A DNA stretch of 40,931 nucleotides. Origin: Burkholderiales bacterium (lineage in GTDB: Bacteria > Pseudomonadota > Gammaproteobacteria > Burkholderiales > Burkholderiaceae_C). The notes under the pieces were generated by a model. It saw nothing but the letters and a program-made list of their open reading frames with translations, was not told where the DNA came from and searched no databases. Positions within the stretch are counted from its first letter, which is position 1, and each line of letters begins with the position of its first letter. The translations under genes were made by a program, and so were the position numbers. The stretch spans positions 1-40,931 of the forward strand of contig JACRAZ010000053.1 in NCBI GenBank assembly GCA_016213205.1, written 5' to 3'. Positions 31,214 through 39,793 of this stretch are shown here, in pieces.

Positions 31214-32533
31214 ATGAACTTCAACCTGCCCGCCGACCTCACAGCCTACCTGTCCCAGCTGGACACCTTCATCGCCGAAGAGATCGCCCCGCTGCAGGCG
31301 GAAGACGACAACCAGCGCTTCTTCGACCACCGGCGCGAATGGGCCCGCACCGATTTTGAAGGCGGCGGCCTGCCGCGCCCCGAGTGGGAAGCACTGCTCG
31401 CCGAAGCGCGCCGCCGGGCCGACCGCGCCGGCCACCTGCGCTTCGCGCTGCCGCGCGAATACGGCGGGCGCGACGGCAGCCACCTGTGGATGGCGGTGAT
31501 CCGCGAGCACCTGGCCGCCCGGGGCCTGGGCCTGCACAACGACCTGCAGAACGAACACTCCATCGTCGCCAACCAGCCCTTCGTGCTGGTGCTGCGCGAC
31601 TTTGGCACGCCGGAACAACGCGAGCAGCTGATACCCGGCCTGCTGGACGAATCGGTGCGCCTGGCCTTCGGCCTGACCGAGCCGAACCACGGCTCCGACG
31701 CCACCCACATGGAGACGCGCGCGCTGCGCGAAGCACGCAACGGCGTGCAAGGCTGGCGCATCAACGGCGAGAAGATGTGGACCACCGGCATGCACACGGC
31801 CACCCACTGCGTCGTGTTCGCGCGCAGCAGCGGCGAAGCGGGGGATGCGCGCGGCATCAGCGCGCTGCTGGTGCCCGCCCGCGCGCCGGGCGTGAAGATC
31901 GAGGAATACCTCTGGACCTTCAACATGCCCACCGACCACCCGCGCGTGAGCTTCACCGACGTGTGGGTGGGCGACGAGGCGCTGATCGGCCCGCCCGAGC
32001 GCGGCCTCGCGGTGGCGCAGCACTTCGTGCACGAGAACCGCATCCGCCAGGCCGCCTCCAGCCTGGGCGCGGCGGCCTACTGCGTGCAGGAAAGCGTGGC
32101 CTATGCGCGGGCGCGCCAGCCCTTCGGCGAGCCGCTGGCGCGCCACCAGGGCATCCAGTTCCCGCTGGTGGAGCTGGCCACGCAGGTCGAGATGCTGCGC
32201 CTGTTGATCCGCCAGACCGCCTGGCAGATGGACCAGTGCCCCAAGCCCGAGATCGAGCACCGCCTGTCCGACAAGGTCTCGATGTGCAACTACTGGGCCA
32301 ACCGCCTGTGCTGCGAGGCGGCCGACCGCGCGATGCAGGTGCATGGCGGCATCGGCTACTCGCGCCACAAGCCCTTCGAGCACATCTACCGCCACCACCG
32401 CCGCTACCGCATCACCGAGGGCTCCGAAGAGATCCAGATGCGCAAGGTGGCCGGCCACCTGTTCGGTTTCATGGGGCCGCAACGTGCGGCTGCCGTTTCA
32501 TCCGTTCCCACCCTTCCTGGAGGCCCCGCATGA
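31214..32533 (+). CDS. Acyl-CoA dehydrogenase
   Basis: A 439-residue FAD-dependent acyl-CoA dehydrogenase, which introduces the trans-2 double bond. Family blocks: LRFALPREYGGRDGSHLWMA, RLAFGLTEPNHGSDATHMET, WRINGEKMWTTGMH, AMQVHGGIGYSRHKPFEHIY and RITEGSEEIQMRKVAGHLF. Its N-terminus is slightly long for the family. It is followed in an ATGA overlap by a hydratase/isomerase. It probably belongs with the SDR-thiolase-kinase-DUF6285 genes upstream, but the inverted-repeat element now separates it from them, and its own ribosome-binding site is poor. Confidence 0.9.
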   Translation: MNFNLPADLTAYLSQLDTFIAEEIAPLQAEDDNQRFFDHRREWARTDFEGGGLPRPEWEALLAEARRRADRAGHLRFALPREYGGRDGSHLWMAVIREHLAARGLGLHNDLQNEHSIVANQPFVLVLRDFGTPEQREQLIPGLLDESVRLAFGLTEPNHGSDATHMETRALREARNGVQGWRINGEKMWTTGMHTATHCVVFARSSGEAGDARGISALLVPARAPGVKIEEYLWTFNMPTDHPRVSFTDVWVGDEALIGPPERGLAVAQHFVHENRIRQAASSLGAAAYCVQESVAYARARQPFGEPLARHQGIQFPLVELATQVEMLRLLIRQTAWQMDQCPKPEIEHRLSDKVSMCNYWANRLCCEAADRAMQVHGGIGYSRHKPFEHIYRHHRRYRITEGSEEIQMRKVAGHLFGFMGPQRAAAVSSVPTLPGGPA

Positions 32534-33327
32534 GTTCCTTCCCATTGCGTTTCGAGCGTGACGGCGACGTCGCGCTGATCGTGTTTGACAACCCCGCGCG
32601 CATGAACCCGCTGAGCGTGGATTTCCAGCAGGGCCTGCGCGAGCTGCTGGAGCGCGTGCGCAACGACAGGACGTTGCGCGCGCTGGTGCTCACCGGCGAG
32701 GGCCGGGGCTTCTGCGTCGGCGCCGACCTCACCTCGATGAAGCCGACGCCCGACGACCCGCGCACGCTGGGCGAACGCACCGCCGAGAACATGCACGCGC
32801 TGTCGAACCGCCTGATCCAGGAACTGCACGAACTGCCGGTGCCGGTGGTCAGCGCCGTCAACGGCGCCTGCGCCGGGGCCGGCGTGGGCGTGGCGCTGGC
32901 GGCCGATGTGGTGCTGGCCGCGCGCTCGGCCTACTTCTACCTGCCCTTCCTGCCCAAGCTGGGCATCGTGCCCGACCTGGGCAGCACCTGGTTCATGCAG
33001 CGCCTGGCCGGCCGCGGCCGCGCGCTGGGCCTGGCGCTGCTGGGCGACCGGCTCTCGGCCGAGCAGGCGGTGCAGTGGGGCGTGGCCTGGGCCTGCGTGG
33101 ACGACGATGCACTGCGCGCCGAAGCGCTGGCGATCGCCCAGCGCCTGGCGAAACTGCCCGCCCACGCCACGCTGGAAGCGCGCCGCGCCTTCGACGCCGC
33201 GGCCTCGAACACGCTGGTGCAGCAACTGCACTACGAAGCCGAACGCCAGCGTGAGCTGCTGAACAAGCCCAGCTTCATGCAAGGCGTGCGCGCCTTCCTG
33301 GAAAAGCGCGACCCCCGCTTCGACTAG
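32530..33327 (+). CDS. Enoyl-CoA hydratase/isomerase (PaaG-like)
   Basis: A 265-residue crotonase-fold protein. The oxyanion-hole motifs are GRGFCVGADLTSM (58-70) and NGACAGAGVGVALAAD (111-126). The first catalytic Glu of true hydratases is absent from the GAGVGVALAAD segment, and an acid is found at LGIVPDLGSTW (D149), the position of the single catalytic Asp in PaaG-type isomerases. Double-bond isomerisation may therefore be its main reaction, although annotation by similarity would say hydratase. The start overlaps the dehydrogenase stop, and TGGAGG lies 8 nt upstream. Confidence 0.82.
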   Translation: MSSFPLRFERDGDVALIVFDNPARMNPLSVDFQQGLRELLERVRNDRTLRALVLTGEGRGFCVGADLTSMKPTPDDPRTLGERTAENMHALSNRLIQELHELPVPVVSAVNGACAGAGVGVALAADVVLAARSAYFYLPFLPKLGIVPDLGSTWFMQRLAGRGRALGLALLGDRLSAEQAVQWGVAWACVDDDALRAEALAIAQRLAKLPAHATLEARRAFDAAASNTLVQQLHYEAERQRELLNKPSFMQGVRAFLEKRDPRFD

Positions 33328-33397
33328 CAAGGCGCGCCGCACGCCACATGCTGTCAAGTGGACGCCGCGGAACCGGCTCCGCCGGGCCGCCGGCGTC

Positions 33398-33506
33398 GCC
33401 CCCCTGGGGGGCAAGGCCGGACGGGCTTCAGCACCTGCGTGCTGAAGCTCGCCTGCCGAGCCGGCCGGACATGCAAGTCCGGCCGTGGGCCAGCGCCTGC
33501 GGCGCT
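33398..33506. repeat. Cluster of GC hairpins between convergent genes
   Basis: Four consecutive perfect hairpins: 33398-33404/33406-33412; 33425-33434/33439-33448 (10-bp arms, 4-nt loop); 33463-33470/33477-33484; 33492-33497/33501-33506. The cluster fills the 189-bp gap between the hydratase (+) and kinase (-) stops. It resembles the dispersed intergenic repeats common in Burkholderiales and could terminate transcription from both sides. Confidence 0.65.
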
Positions 33507-33516
33507 CCGGGGGGGA

Positions 33517-35586
33517 TCAAGGTAACCAGCGCGCCAGTTCCTGCTGCAGGCCGGCCAGCGTGAAGGGCTTGGTCATCACCGCGTCCATGCCATTGGCCTC
33601 GCAGTCGGCGCGGTCGCTGTCGCCGGCATGGGCGGTGAGCGCCACGATCGGGGCGCCCGGCCACTCACCCTGGCGCTGCATCTCGCGCAGCCGGCGCGTG
33701 GCCTCGAGGCCGTCCATGCCGGGCATCTGCAGGTCCATCAGCACCAGCGCGGGCGGCTCGTCGCGGCAGGCCTGCAGCGCCTCGGCGCCGTCGTTGGCCA
33801 CGCGCACCGTGAGGCCCAGCGCGCGCAGGAACTCCGAGCCCACGAGCTGGTTCACCGGGTTGTCCTCCACCAGCAGCACGGTGGCGCCCTTGCGCGGGGC
33901 CGGCGCCGGCGCCGCCACCACCGGCAACACCAGGCCGCGGCCGCCCAGCAGCTCGCGCATCTGGCGCGGCGTGAACGGCGCCACCCGCTGGCCGATGCCC
34001 AGCGCGCGGGCCTGCGCCTCCAGCGCCGGGTTGAACCAGTCCGGCCGGATCACCATGTGCAGGTTGGCCGCGGGCAGCGCCGTGCGCAGCGCCTGCAGGT
34101 TGGCGCCGGGCAGCAGCGCGGGCTCGCTCACCAGCACCAGGTCGGGCGCCGTCGGCGTGGTGGCCGCGGCGGCGATCGCCGCATCCACCCCGGGCAGCAC
34201 GGCGACCTGGCAACCCATGCGGGTGAAGCGGCGCTGCATCCAGTGTCCCGCCACGACCGTGGGATACACCAGCCACACCCCGCGCGCCGGCTCGGGTGGC
34301 CGCGGCGCGGGCGTGGCCGTGGACATGGCCCCGAGCACCAGCGACACCGTCATCGCCGCGCCACCGGCATGGTGGCGGTCGAGCTGAACCTCGCCTTCCA
34401 TCGCACGTGCCAGCCGGCGCGCGATGGCCAGGCCCAGCCCTGTGCCACCGTGCGCGCGGGCCAGGCGTTCGTCGCCCTGCACGAAGGCCTCGAAGATGCG
34501 CTCGGCCTGCTCGGGCGTCACGCCGGGGCCGGTGTCCTCGATGCGCAGGTCCACCTGCAGCCGCCCGTCGGGCCGGCGCCGCGAGCGGCCGGCCAGGCTG
34601 ATGTGGCCGCGTTCGGTGAACTTGGCCGCATTGCCCACCAGGTTGGTGACGATCTGGCGGATGCAGCGTTCGTCGCCCACCACCCATTCGTCCTCGCCCT
34701 CCCAGTCGAACAGCAGCACCAGCTCGCGGCCGTGCAGCAGCGGCATCACGCTGCGCACCGTGGTGGCCAGGGTCTGTGGCATGTCGAAGGGGCGGGGTGC
34801 CAGCGCCAGGCTGCCGGCCTCGATGCGCGAGAAGTCCAGCACGTCGGAGATCACCTGCTGCAGCGTGCGGCCCGATTGCAGCGCGGCCTCCAGGAAGCGG
34901 CGCTGGCTTGCATCCTGCGCCACCCGCAGCGCCAGCTCGCTGAGGCCCAGCACGCCGTTCAGCGGGGTGCGGATCTCGTGGCTCATCTGGGCCAGGAACA
35001 CCGACTTCGCGGCGTTGGCGCGCTCGGCTTCCTGCCGCTGGTGCTCGGCCTCCTGGCGTTGCTGCTCGGCCTCGCGTTGCTGTTGCTGGGCCACCCGGCG
35101 CTGCTGCTCGGCCACCGCCAGGGCCGATTCCAGCCGCGCCGTGCGCTCGGCCACCAGCGCGGCCAGGTGCTGGCGTTGCTGCTCCAGCGCCAGCAGCGCG
35201 GTCTTCTCGCGGTGCACGTCGGTCACCACGCCGCAGATGTAGCGCGCCCGGCCATCCTCGCCGGGCCACACCTGGCCACGCCCGCGCGACCAGCGCCACG
35301 CGTCGTTGCCATCGAGAAAGCGCACCTCGTAGTCGAAGTGGCCCAGCGCCTTCAACGCGGCGTCGTAGCTGGCGCGAAAGCCTTGCAGGTCGTCCGGGTG
35401 CACCCGGGCACTGGCCGCGCCGCGGGTCTGCGGCAGCTGCTCGGGGCGCAGGCCGAACAGCTCGTGAAAGCTGGGTGAGTACCAGATCTCGCCGGTGGCG
35501 AGGTCGCGCTCCCAGTAGCCATCACGCGAGCCGGCGAGTGCACGCTCGAGCCGGTGCAGGCGAAGGCTGGTGTCGGCGCGCGTCAT
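33517..35586 (-). CDS. Hybrid sensor histidine kinase with degenerate and intact receivers
   Basis: A cytoplasmic hybrid kinase of 689 residues from ATG 35586 (a GTG at 35613 would add 9). No membrane helices are seen. It has a PAS domain (about 15-130, DGYWERDLATGEIWYSPSFH), a Gln/Glu-rich coiled coil (about 135-195), HisKA with MSHEIRTPLNGVL (H203), and HATPase_c with NLVGNAAKF, DTGPGVTPEQ and GTGLGLAIARRLA. A receiver-like segment follows (about 430-540) with no acidic pocket (LVYPT, LVLVSEP), then an intact C-terminal receiver VLLVEDN...LVLMDLQMPG (D618). No response-regulator gene adjoins it, and its signal is unknown. Confidence 0.88.
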   Translation of the reverse strand: MTRADTSLRLHRLERALAGSRDGYWERDLATGEIWYSPSFHELFGLRPEQLPQTRGAASARVHPDDLQGFRASYDAALKALGHFDYEVRFLDGNDAWRWSRGRGQVWPGEDGRARYICGVVTDVHREKTALLALEQQRQHLAALVAERTARLESALAVAEQQRRVAQQQQREAEQQRQEAEHQRQEAERANAAKSVFLAQMSHEIRTPLNGVLGLSELALRVAQDASQRRFLEAALQSGRTLQQVISDVLDFSRIEAGSLALAPRPFDMPQTLATTVRSVMPLLHGRELVLLFDWEGEDEWVVGDERCIRQIVTNLVGNAAKFTERGHISLAGRSRRRPDGRLQVDLRIEDTGPGVTPEQAERIFEAFVQGDERLARAHGGTGLGLAIARRLARAMEGEVQLDRHHAGGAAMTVSLVLGAMSTATPAPRPPEPARGVWLVYPTVVAGHWMQRRFTRMGCQVAVLPGVDAAIAAAATTPTAPDLVLVSEPALLPGANLQALRTALPAANLHMVIRPDWFNPALEAQARALGIGQRVAPFTPRQMRELLGGRGLVLPVVAAPAPAPRKGATVLLVEDNPVNQLVGSEFLRALGLTVRVANDGAEALQACRDEPPALVLMDLQMPGMDGLEATRRLREMQRQGEWPGAPIVALTAHAGDSDRADCEANGMDAVMTKPFTLAGLQQELARWLP

Positions 35587-35659
35587 CGCGGGGGGCGGGG
35601 TGGTGGAGGGCACTCTACACGCGTTGGCGCCGGGGGTCCGTGCAGGACTGGACAGACTT

Positions 35660-35708
35660 CAATCGTCGCTTCCGACGATTGTTGGCCGGCACCGGCCCTG
35701 CCTACCAT
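35660..35708 (+). promoter_or_regulatory. Palindromic operator and promoter of the acyl-CoA ligase unit
   Basis: CAATCGTCG (35660-35668), CTTC, CGACGATTG (35673-35681): a perfect 9-bp inverted repeat. TACCAT (35703-35708) is a -10-like hexamer about 22 nt after the GACGATT arm. The arrangement is nearly the same as at 27089-27135, including a shared CTGCC just before each hexamer. Confidence 0.6.
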
Positions 35709-35774
35709 CGGCGCGGACCCCAGGCCCGAGGCCCGCCCTGGCGCGCCCGCGCCGCAGACAAGCAGGAGACCCCC

Positions 35775-37412
35775 ATGTTCGGATTGATGCAGGACAGGCC
35801 GCTGTTGATCTCATCGCTGATCGAGCACGCCGCCACCTTCCACCCCGCCACCGAGATCGTCTCGCGCCTGCCCGAGGGGCCGGTGCACCGCTGCACCTGG
35901 GGCGAGATGCGCGGCCAGTCCAAGCGCGTGGCCAATGCGCTGCAGTCGCTGGGCGTTGCCGCCGGCGACCGCGTCGGCACCCTGGCCTGGAACAGCTGGC
36001 GCCACCTGGCGCTGTACTTCGGTGTCTCGGGCTCGGGCGCCATCCTGCACACGGTGAACCCGCGCCTGTTCCCGGAGCAGATCGACTACATCGTCAACCA
36101 TGCCGAGGACAAGGTGCTGTTCTTCGACATCACCTTCGCGCCGCTGGTCGAGAAGCTGGCGCCGCGGATGAAGACGGTGACGGCCTTCATCGCGATGACC
36201 GACCGCGCCCACATGCCGGCCATCGACGTGCCCAACCTGCTGTGCTTCGAGGATCTGCTGGCTGAGCAGAGTGATGCCTACACCTGGCCCGAGTTCGACG
36301 AGCGCACCGCCTCCTCGCTGTGCTACACCTCGGGCACCACCGGCAACCCCAAGGGCGTGCTGTACTCGCACCGCTCGACCATGCTGCACACGCTGATGGA
36401 GCTGGCGCCTGACACCTTCGGGGCCAGCTCGCGCGAGACCATCATGCTGATCGTGCCGATGTTCCACGCCAATGCCTGGGGCATGCCCTATGCGGCGGCC
36501 ATGGTGGGCACCAAGCTCGTGCTGCCCGGCCCGCACCTGGATGGCAAGAGCGTGTACGAGCTGATGCGCGACGAGCGGGTCACCTTCTCCAGCGGCGTGC
36601 CCACGGTGTGGATGATGCTGTTCCAGTACGTCGATGCCAACCCGGGGCTGAACCCGAAGGAGCTGGGCATCCGGCGCGTGGGCATCGGCGGCGCGGCGGT
36701 CTCGCGCGCGATGCTCGAACGCTTCGAGAACCAGTTCGGCGCCGAGGTGGTGCAGGGCTGGGGCATGACCGAGACCAGCCCGATCGGCGTGATCAGCAAG
36801 CTGCTGCCCAAGCACGACAAGCTCTCGGGCGAGGAGCTGGTGAAGATCAAGCTCAAGCAGGGCCGCGGCGTCTGGGGCGTGGACCTGAAGATCGTGGACG
36901 AGGCCGGCAAGGCGCTGCCCTGGGACGGCGTGGCCTTCGGCCACCTGCTGGTGCGCGGCCCCTGGATCTGCAGCGGCTACTTCAAGGGCGAGGGCGGCAG
37001 CGTGCTCGATGCCGAGGGCTACTTCCCCACCGGCGACGTGGCGACGATCGACCCCGACGGCTACCTGCAGCTGGTGGACCGGGCGAAGGACGTCATCAAG
37101 TCCGGCGGCGAATGGATCTCGTCGATCGACGTCGAGAATGTCGCGATGGGCCACCCCGCGGTGGCCGAGGCCGCGATCATCGGCGTGGCCCACCCCAAGT
37201 GGCAGGAACGACCGTTGCTGCTGGTGATCAAGCGCGCGGGCCAGGAGGTCACCCGCGAGGCGCTGCTCGACTACCTGGGCGGGCGCATCGCCAAGTGGTG
37301 GCTGCCCGACGACGTGGTGTTCGTCAGCGAGCTGCCGCACACCGCCACCGGCAAGCTGCTGAAGACCAAGCTGCGCGAGCAGTACCGCGACTACCCGCTG
37401 CCCACCGCATGA
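35775..37412 (+). CDS. AlkK-like acyl-CoA synthetase (fatty-acid CoA ligase)
   Basis: A 545-residue AMP-forming ligase that activates fatty acids with ATP and CoA. Core motifs: [19 protein letters not shown] (P-loop), [64 protein letters not shown] and, near the end, [11 protein letters not shown] with the adenylation Lys. The wording closely follows medium-chain ligase AlkK. The ATG has CAGGAGA 6 nt upstream. It heads an operon with two acyl-CoA dehydrogenase genes, overlapping the first in ATGA. Chain length is uncertain. Confidence 0.9.
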   Translation: MFGLMQDRPLLISSLIEHAATFHPATEIVSRLPEGPVHRCTWGEMRGQSKRVANALQSLGVAAGDRVGTLAWNSWRHLALYFGVSGSGAILHTVNPRLFPEQIDYIVNHAEDKVLFFDITFAPLVEKLAPRMKTVTAFIAMTDRAHMPAIDVPNLLCFEDLLAEQSDAYTWPEFDERTASSLCYTSGTTGNPKGVLYSHRSTMLHTLMELAPDTFGASSRETIMLIVPMFHANAWGMPYAAAMVGTKLVLPGPHLDGKSVYELMRDERVTFSSGVPTVWMMLFQYVDANPGLNPKELGIRRVGIGGAAVSRAMLERFENQFGAEVVQGWGMTETSPIGVISKLLPKHDKLSGEELVKIKLKQGRGVWGVDLKIVDEAGKALPWDGVAFGHLLVRGPWICSGYFKGEGGSVLDAEGYFPTGDVATIDPDGYLQLVDRAKDVIKSGGEWISSIDVENVAMGHPAVAEAAIIGVAHPKWQERPLLLVIKRAGQEVTREALLDYLGGRIAKWWLPDDVVFVSELPHTATGKLLKTKLREQYRDYPLPTA

Positions 37413-38596
37413 ACTGGCAGCTCACAGCCGAGGAAGCGGCGTTTCGCGACGAGGTGCGGCGCTTCCTGGCTGACGCGCTGACGCCCGGGCTGCGCGAGGC
37501 CGGCCGCCGCTGCTCGGGCATCTTCACCGAGTACCCGCACGGCAACGACTGGCACCGCATCCTCGCGCAGCGGGGCTGGAGCGTGCCGCAGTGGCCGGTG
37601 GAACACGGCGGCTGCGACTGGACGCCGATGCAGCACTACCTGTTCGCCAGCGAGCTGGCCGCGGCCGACGCGCCACCGCGCGCGCCCATGGGCCCGGGCA
37701 TGGTGGCGCCGGTGATCATGGCCTTCGGCACGCCCGAGCAGCAGCAGCGCTGGCTGCCCGGCATCCGCAACGGCGACGACTACTGGTGCCAGGGCTATTC
37801 CGAGCCGCAATCGGGCTCGGACCTGGCCTCGCTGCAATGCCGCGCGGTGCGCGATGGCGACGAATTCGTGCTCAACGGCACCAAGATCTGGACCACCCAT
37901 GCGCACCATGCCAACCGCATGTTCTGCCTCGTGCGCACCAACCGCGAGGGCAAGGCGCAGCAGGGCATCAGCTTCCTGTGCTTCGACATGGACTTGCCGG
38001 GCATCACCGTGCGGCCGATTCCCAGCGTGTCGGGCGACCACGAGCTGAACCAGGTGTTCTTCGACGATGTGCGGGTGCCCGCCGCGGGCCTGATCGGCGA
38101 AGAGAACCAGGGCTGGACCATCGCCAAATACCTGCTGCAGCACGAGCGCGGCGGGGCCTGGGCACCGCAGCTGCGGGCGCGCTGGCGCAGGTTGCAGCGC
38201 GCACTGGCGGCGGCCTTCCCCGGGAGCGCCGGTGCCGAGCACGACGCGCTGGCGCTGGAACTGGCCGAGCTGCACTGCCGCATCGAGGCGCTGCAGGCGC
38301 TGGAGCTGCGCACGCTGCGCGCGCAGGCCGCGGGCGCCGAGCGCGGCATCTCGCCGTCCATCGGCAAGCTGCTGGGCACCGAGCTGAAGCAGGCGCTCAC
38401 CGAGCTGCATGTGCGCATCGCCGGCGAGGACGTGCTGTCGCGCGCGGAGCTGCCCGACGCCGGGGCGCATGCGCTGGCGGTCCCCGAGGACGCGGTGTTC
38501 GCGATGTCGAGCTACCTGAACGACCGCGCGGCCTCCATCTACGCCGGCACCAACGAGGTTCAGCGCAACCTTGTGGCCGCCCATCTGCTGCGATAG
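37409..38596 (+). CDS. Acyl-CoA dehydrogenase, large subunit type
   Basis: A 395-residue acyl-CoA dehydrogenase of the FadE type found in pairs. Blocks: WSVPQWPVEHGGCDWTPMQH, YWCQGYSEPQSGSDLASLQC, LNGTKIWTTHAHHANRMFCL, FFDDVRVPAAGLIGEENQGW, and SIYAGTNEVQRNLVAAHLL near the end. It keeps the flavin-contact and substrate regions. It is followed after 3 nt by a second, shorter dehydrogenase, the layout of heteromeric alpha2-beta2 dehydrogenases known for steroid side chains in actinobacteria. The substrate here is unknown. Confidence 0.88.
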   Translation: MNWQLTAEEAAFRDEVRRFLADALTPGLREAGRRCSGIFTEYPHGNDWHRILAQRGWSVPQWPVEHGGCDWTPMQHYLFASELAAADAPPRAPMGPGMVAPVIMAFGTPEQQQRWLPGIRNGDDYWCQGYSEPQSGSDLASLQCRAVRDGDEFVLNGTKIWTTHAHHANRMFCLVRTNREGKAQQGISFLCFDMDLPGITVRPIPSVSGDHELNQVFFDDVRVPAAGLIGEENQGWTIAKYLLQHERGGAWAPQLRARWRRLQRALAAAFPGSAGAEHDALALELAELHCRIEALQALELRTLRAQAAGAERGISPSIGKLLGTELKQALTELHVRIAGEDVLSRAELPDAGAHALAVPEDAVFAMSSYLNDRAASIYAGTNEVQRNLVAAHLLR

Positions 38597-38599
38597 ACC

Positions 38600-39712
38600 A
38601 TGATCACCGACCTCGACGACACGCGCGCCGCGCTGCGCGACAGCCTGGCGCGCTACCTGGCCGAGCGCGTGGACCCCGGCACGCAGGCGCGGGCCGACCT
38701 GCCGCCGCCAGCGCCGCTGTGGCGCGGCCTGGCGCAGGACCTGGGCCTGCTGGGCGCCGGCTTCCCGGAGGATGCGGGCGGCCTGGGCGGCGGCCTGGCC
38801 GAGCACCTGCTGATCCTGCAGACGCTGGGCGGCGCGCTGGCGGCTGAGCCCTACCTGTCGAGCGCGCTGATCGCCGGTGGCGTGTTGCAGCGCTGCGGCG
38901 GCGAGGCGGCGCGCGCGCTGCTGGCGCAGCTGATCGAAGGGGATGCGCTGCTGGCCTGGGCGCATGGCGAGCCGGGCCAGCGCAGCGGCATGCAGGCGGT
39001 CGCCAGCACCCTGGAACGCACGACCGACGGCTGGCGACTGCACGGCCGCAAGCGCGCGGTGCAGGGCGCGCCCTGGGCCACGCACCTGCTGGTGACGGCG
39101 CAGCAGGGCGGCGAGCCGGCCCTGATGCTGGTGCCGGCCGAGACGCCGCGCCTCGTGCGGCGCGACCTGCGCGGGCTGGATGGCGGCTGGGCCAGCGAGA
39201 TCCAGTTCGATGGCGTGGTGCTGCCCGACGCGGCCGTGCTGCTGAGCGGCCCCGCGGCCCGCGCCGGGATCGAGCGCGCGCTGGACGAAGCGGCGCTCGG
39301 CGCCTGCGCCGAGGCCCTGGGCCTGATGCGCCGGCTGCTGGACGACACCATCGCCCATGCCCGCGAGCGGCGCCAGTTCGGCGCGCCGCTGGCCAGCTTC
39401 CAGGTGCTGCAGCACCGCATCGCCGACATGCACATCGCCTACGTGCAGGCCGAGGCCCTGACCTGGAGCCTGGCCGACACGATGGACGCGCCGGCACCCG
39501 AGCGCATGGGGGCCGTGTCCGCCGCCAAGGTGACGGTGGGCCGCGCGCTGCGATGCGTGGGCCAGGGCGCGGTGCAGATCCATGGCGCCATGGGCGTCAC
39601 CGAGGAACTGGCGGTGGGCCGCTGCTTCCGCCGCGCCACCCAGCTGGAACGCCTGTTCGGCAGCACGGAACAGCACCTGCTGCGCATCGCCGCGTTGCAG
39701 CGCGGCGCCTGA
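38600..39712 (+). CDS. Acyl-CoA dehydrogenase, partner subunit
   Basis: A 370-residue acyl-CoA dehydrogenase-like protein. The N-terminal part is divergent (LLGAGFPEDAGGLGGGLAEH), and the usual flavin/substrate block near the middle is reduced to WAHGEPGQRSGMQ. The C-terminal helical domain is conserved, with ARERRQFGAPLASFQVLQHR and GAVQIHGAMGVTEELAVGR. Such proteins commonly form the partly degenerate half of a heteromeric dehydrogenase. Three nucleotides separate it from the preceding gene. Its 3' end is part of a 30-bp tandem duplication. Confidence 0.86.
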   Translation: MITDLDDTRAALRDSLARYLAERVDPGTQARADLPPPAPLWRGLAQDLGLLGAGFPEDAGGLGGGLAEHLLILQTLGGALAAEPYLSSALIAGGVLQRCGGEAARALLAQLIEGDALLAWAHGEPGQRSGMQAVASTLERTTDGWRLHGRKRAVQGAPWATHLLVTAQQGGEPALMLVPAETPRLVRRDLRGLDGGWASEIQFDGVVLPDAAVLLSGPAARAGIERALDEAALGACAEALGLMRRLLDDTIAHARERRQFGAPLASFQVLQHRIADMHIAYVQAEALTWSLADTMDAPAPERMGAVSAAKVTVGRALRCVGQGAVQIHGAMGVTEELAVGRCFRRATQLERLFGSTEQHLLRIAALQRGA

Positions 39713-39750
39713 GCATCCAGCGCGCTGCAGCGCGCCGGCTGAATATCCCC
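39691..39750 (+). repeat. Diverged 30-bp tandem duplication at a gene end
   Basis: 39691-39720 and 39721-39750 align without gaps with 23 of 30 identical bases by hand. The first copy contains the last codons and TGA of the dehydrogenase; the second repeats them as non-coding sequence, including a TGA at the equivalent place. The junction forms a perfect 16-bp palindrome (39720-39735). Confidence 0.7.
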
Positions 39751-39757
39751 TTCGCGA

Positions 39758-39787
39758 CTGACATCTCGGCCGCGGCCGCGCTATCGT
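39758..39787 (+). promoter_or_regulatory. Sigma70-like promoter of the thioesterase gene
   Basis: CTGACA (39758-39763), 18-nt spacer, TATCGT (39782-39787). The ATG starts 7 nt after the hexamer, so the transcript would begin at or near the start codon. No Shine-Dalgarno sequence is visible. Confidence 0.35.
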
Positions 39788-39793
39788 GGCGCG

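Noticed and set aside
30666..31217. A 183-codon frame across the inverted-repeat element
   Set aside because: The sequence is two facing copies of an intergenic repeat; the frame has no family resemblance and the hairpins explain its composition.
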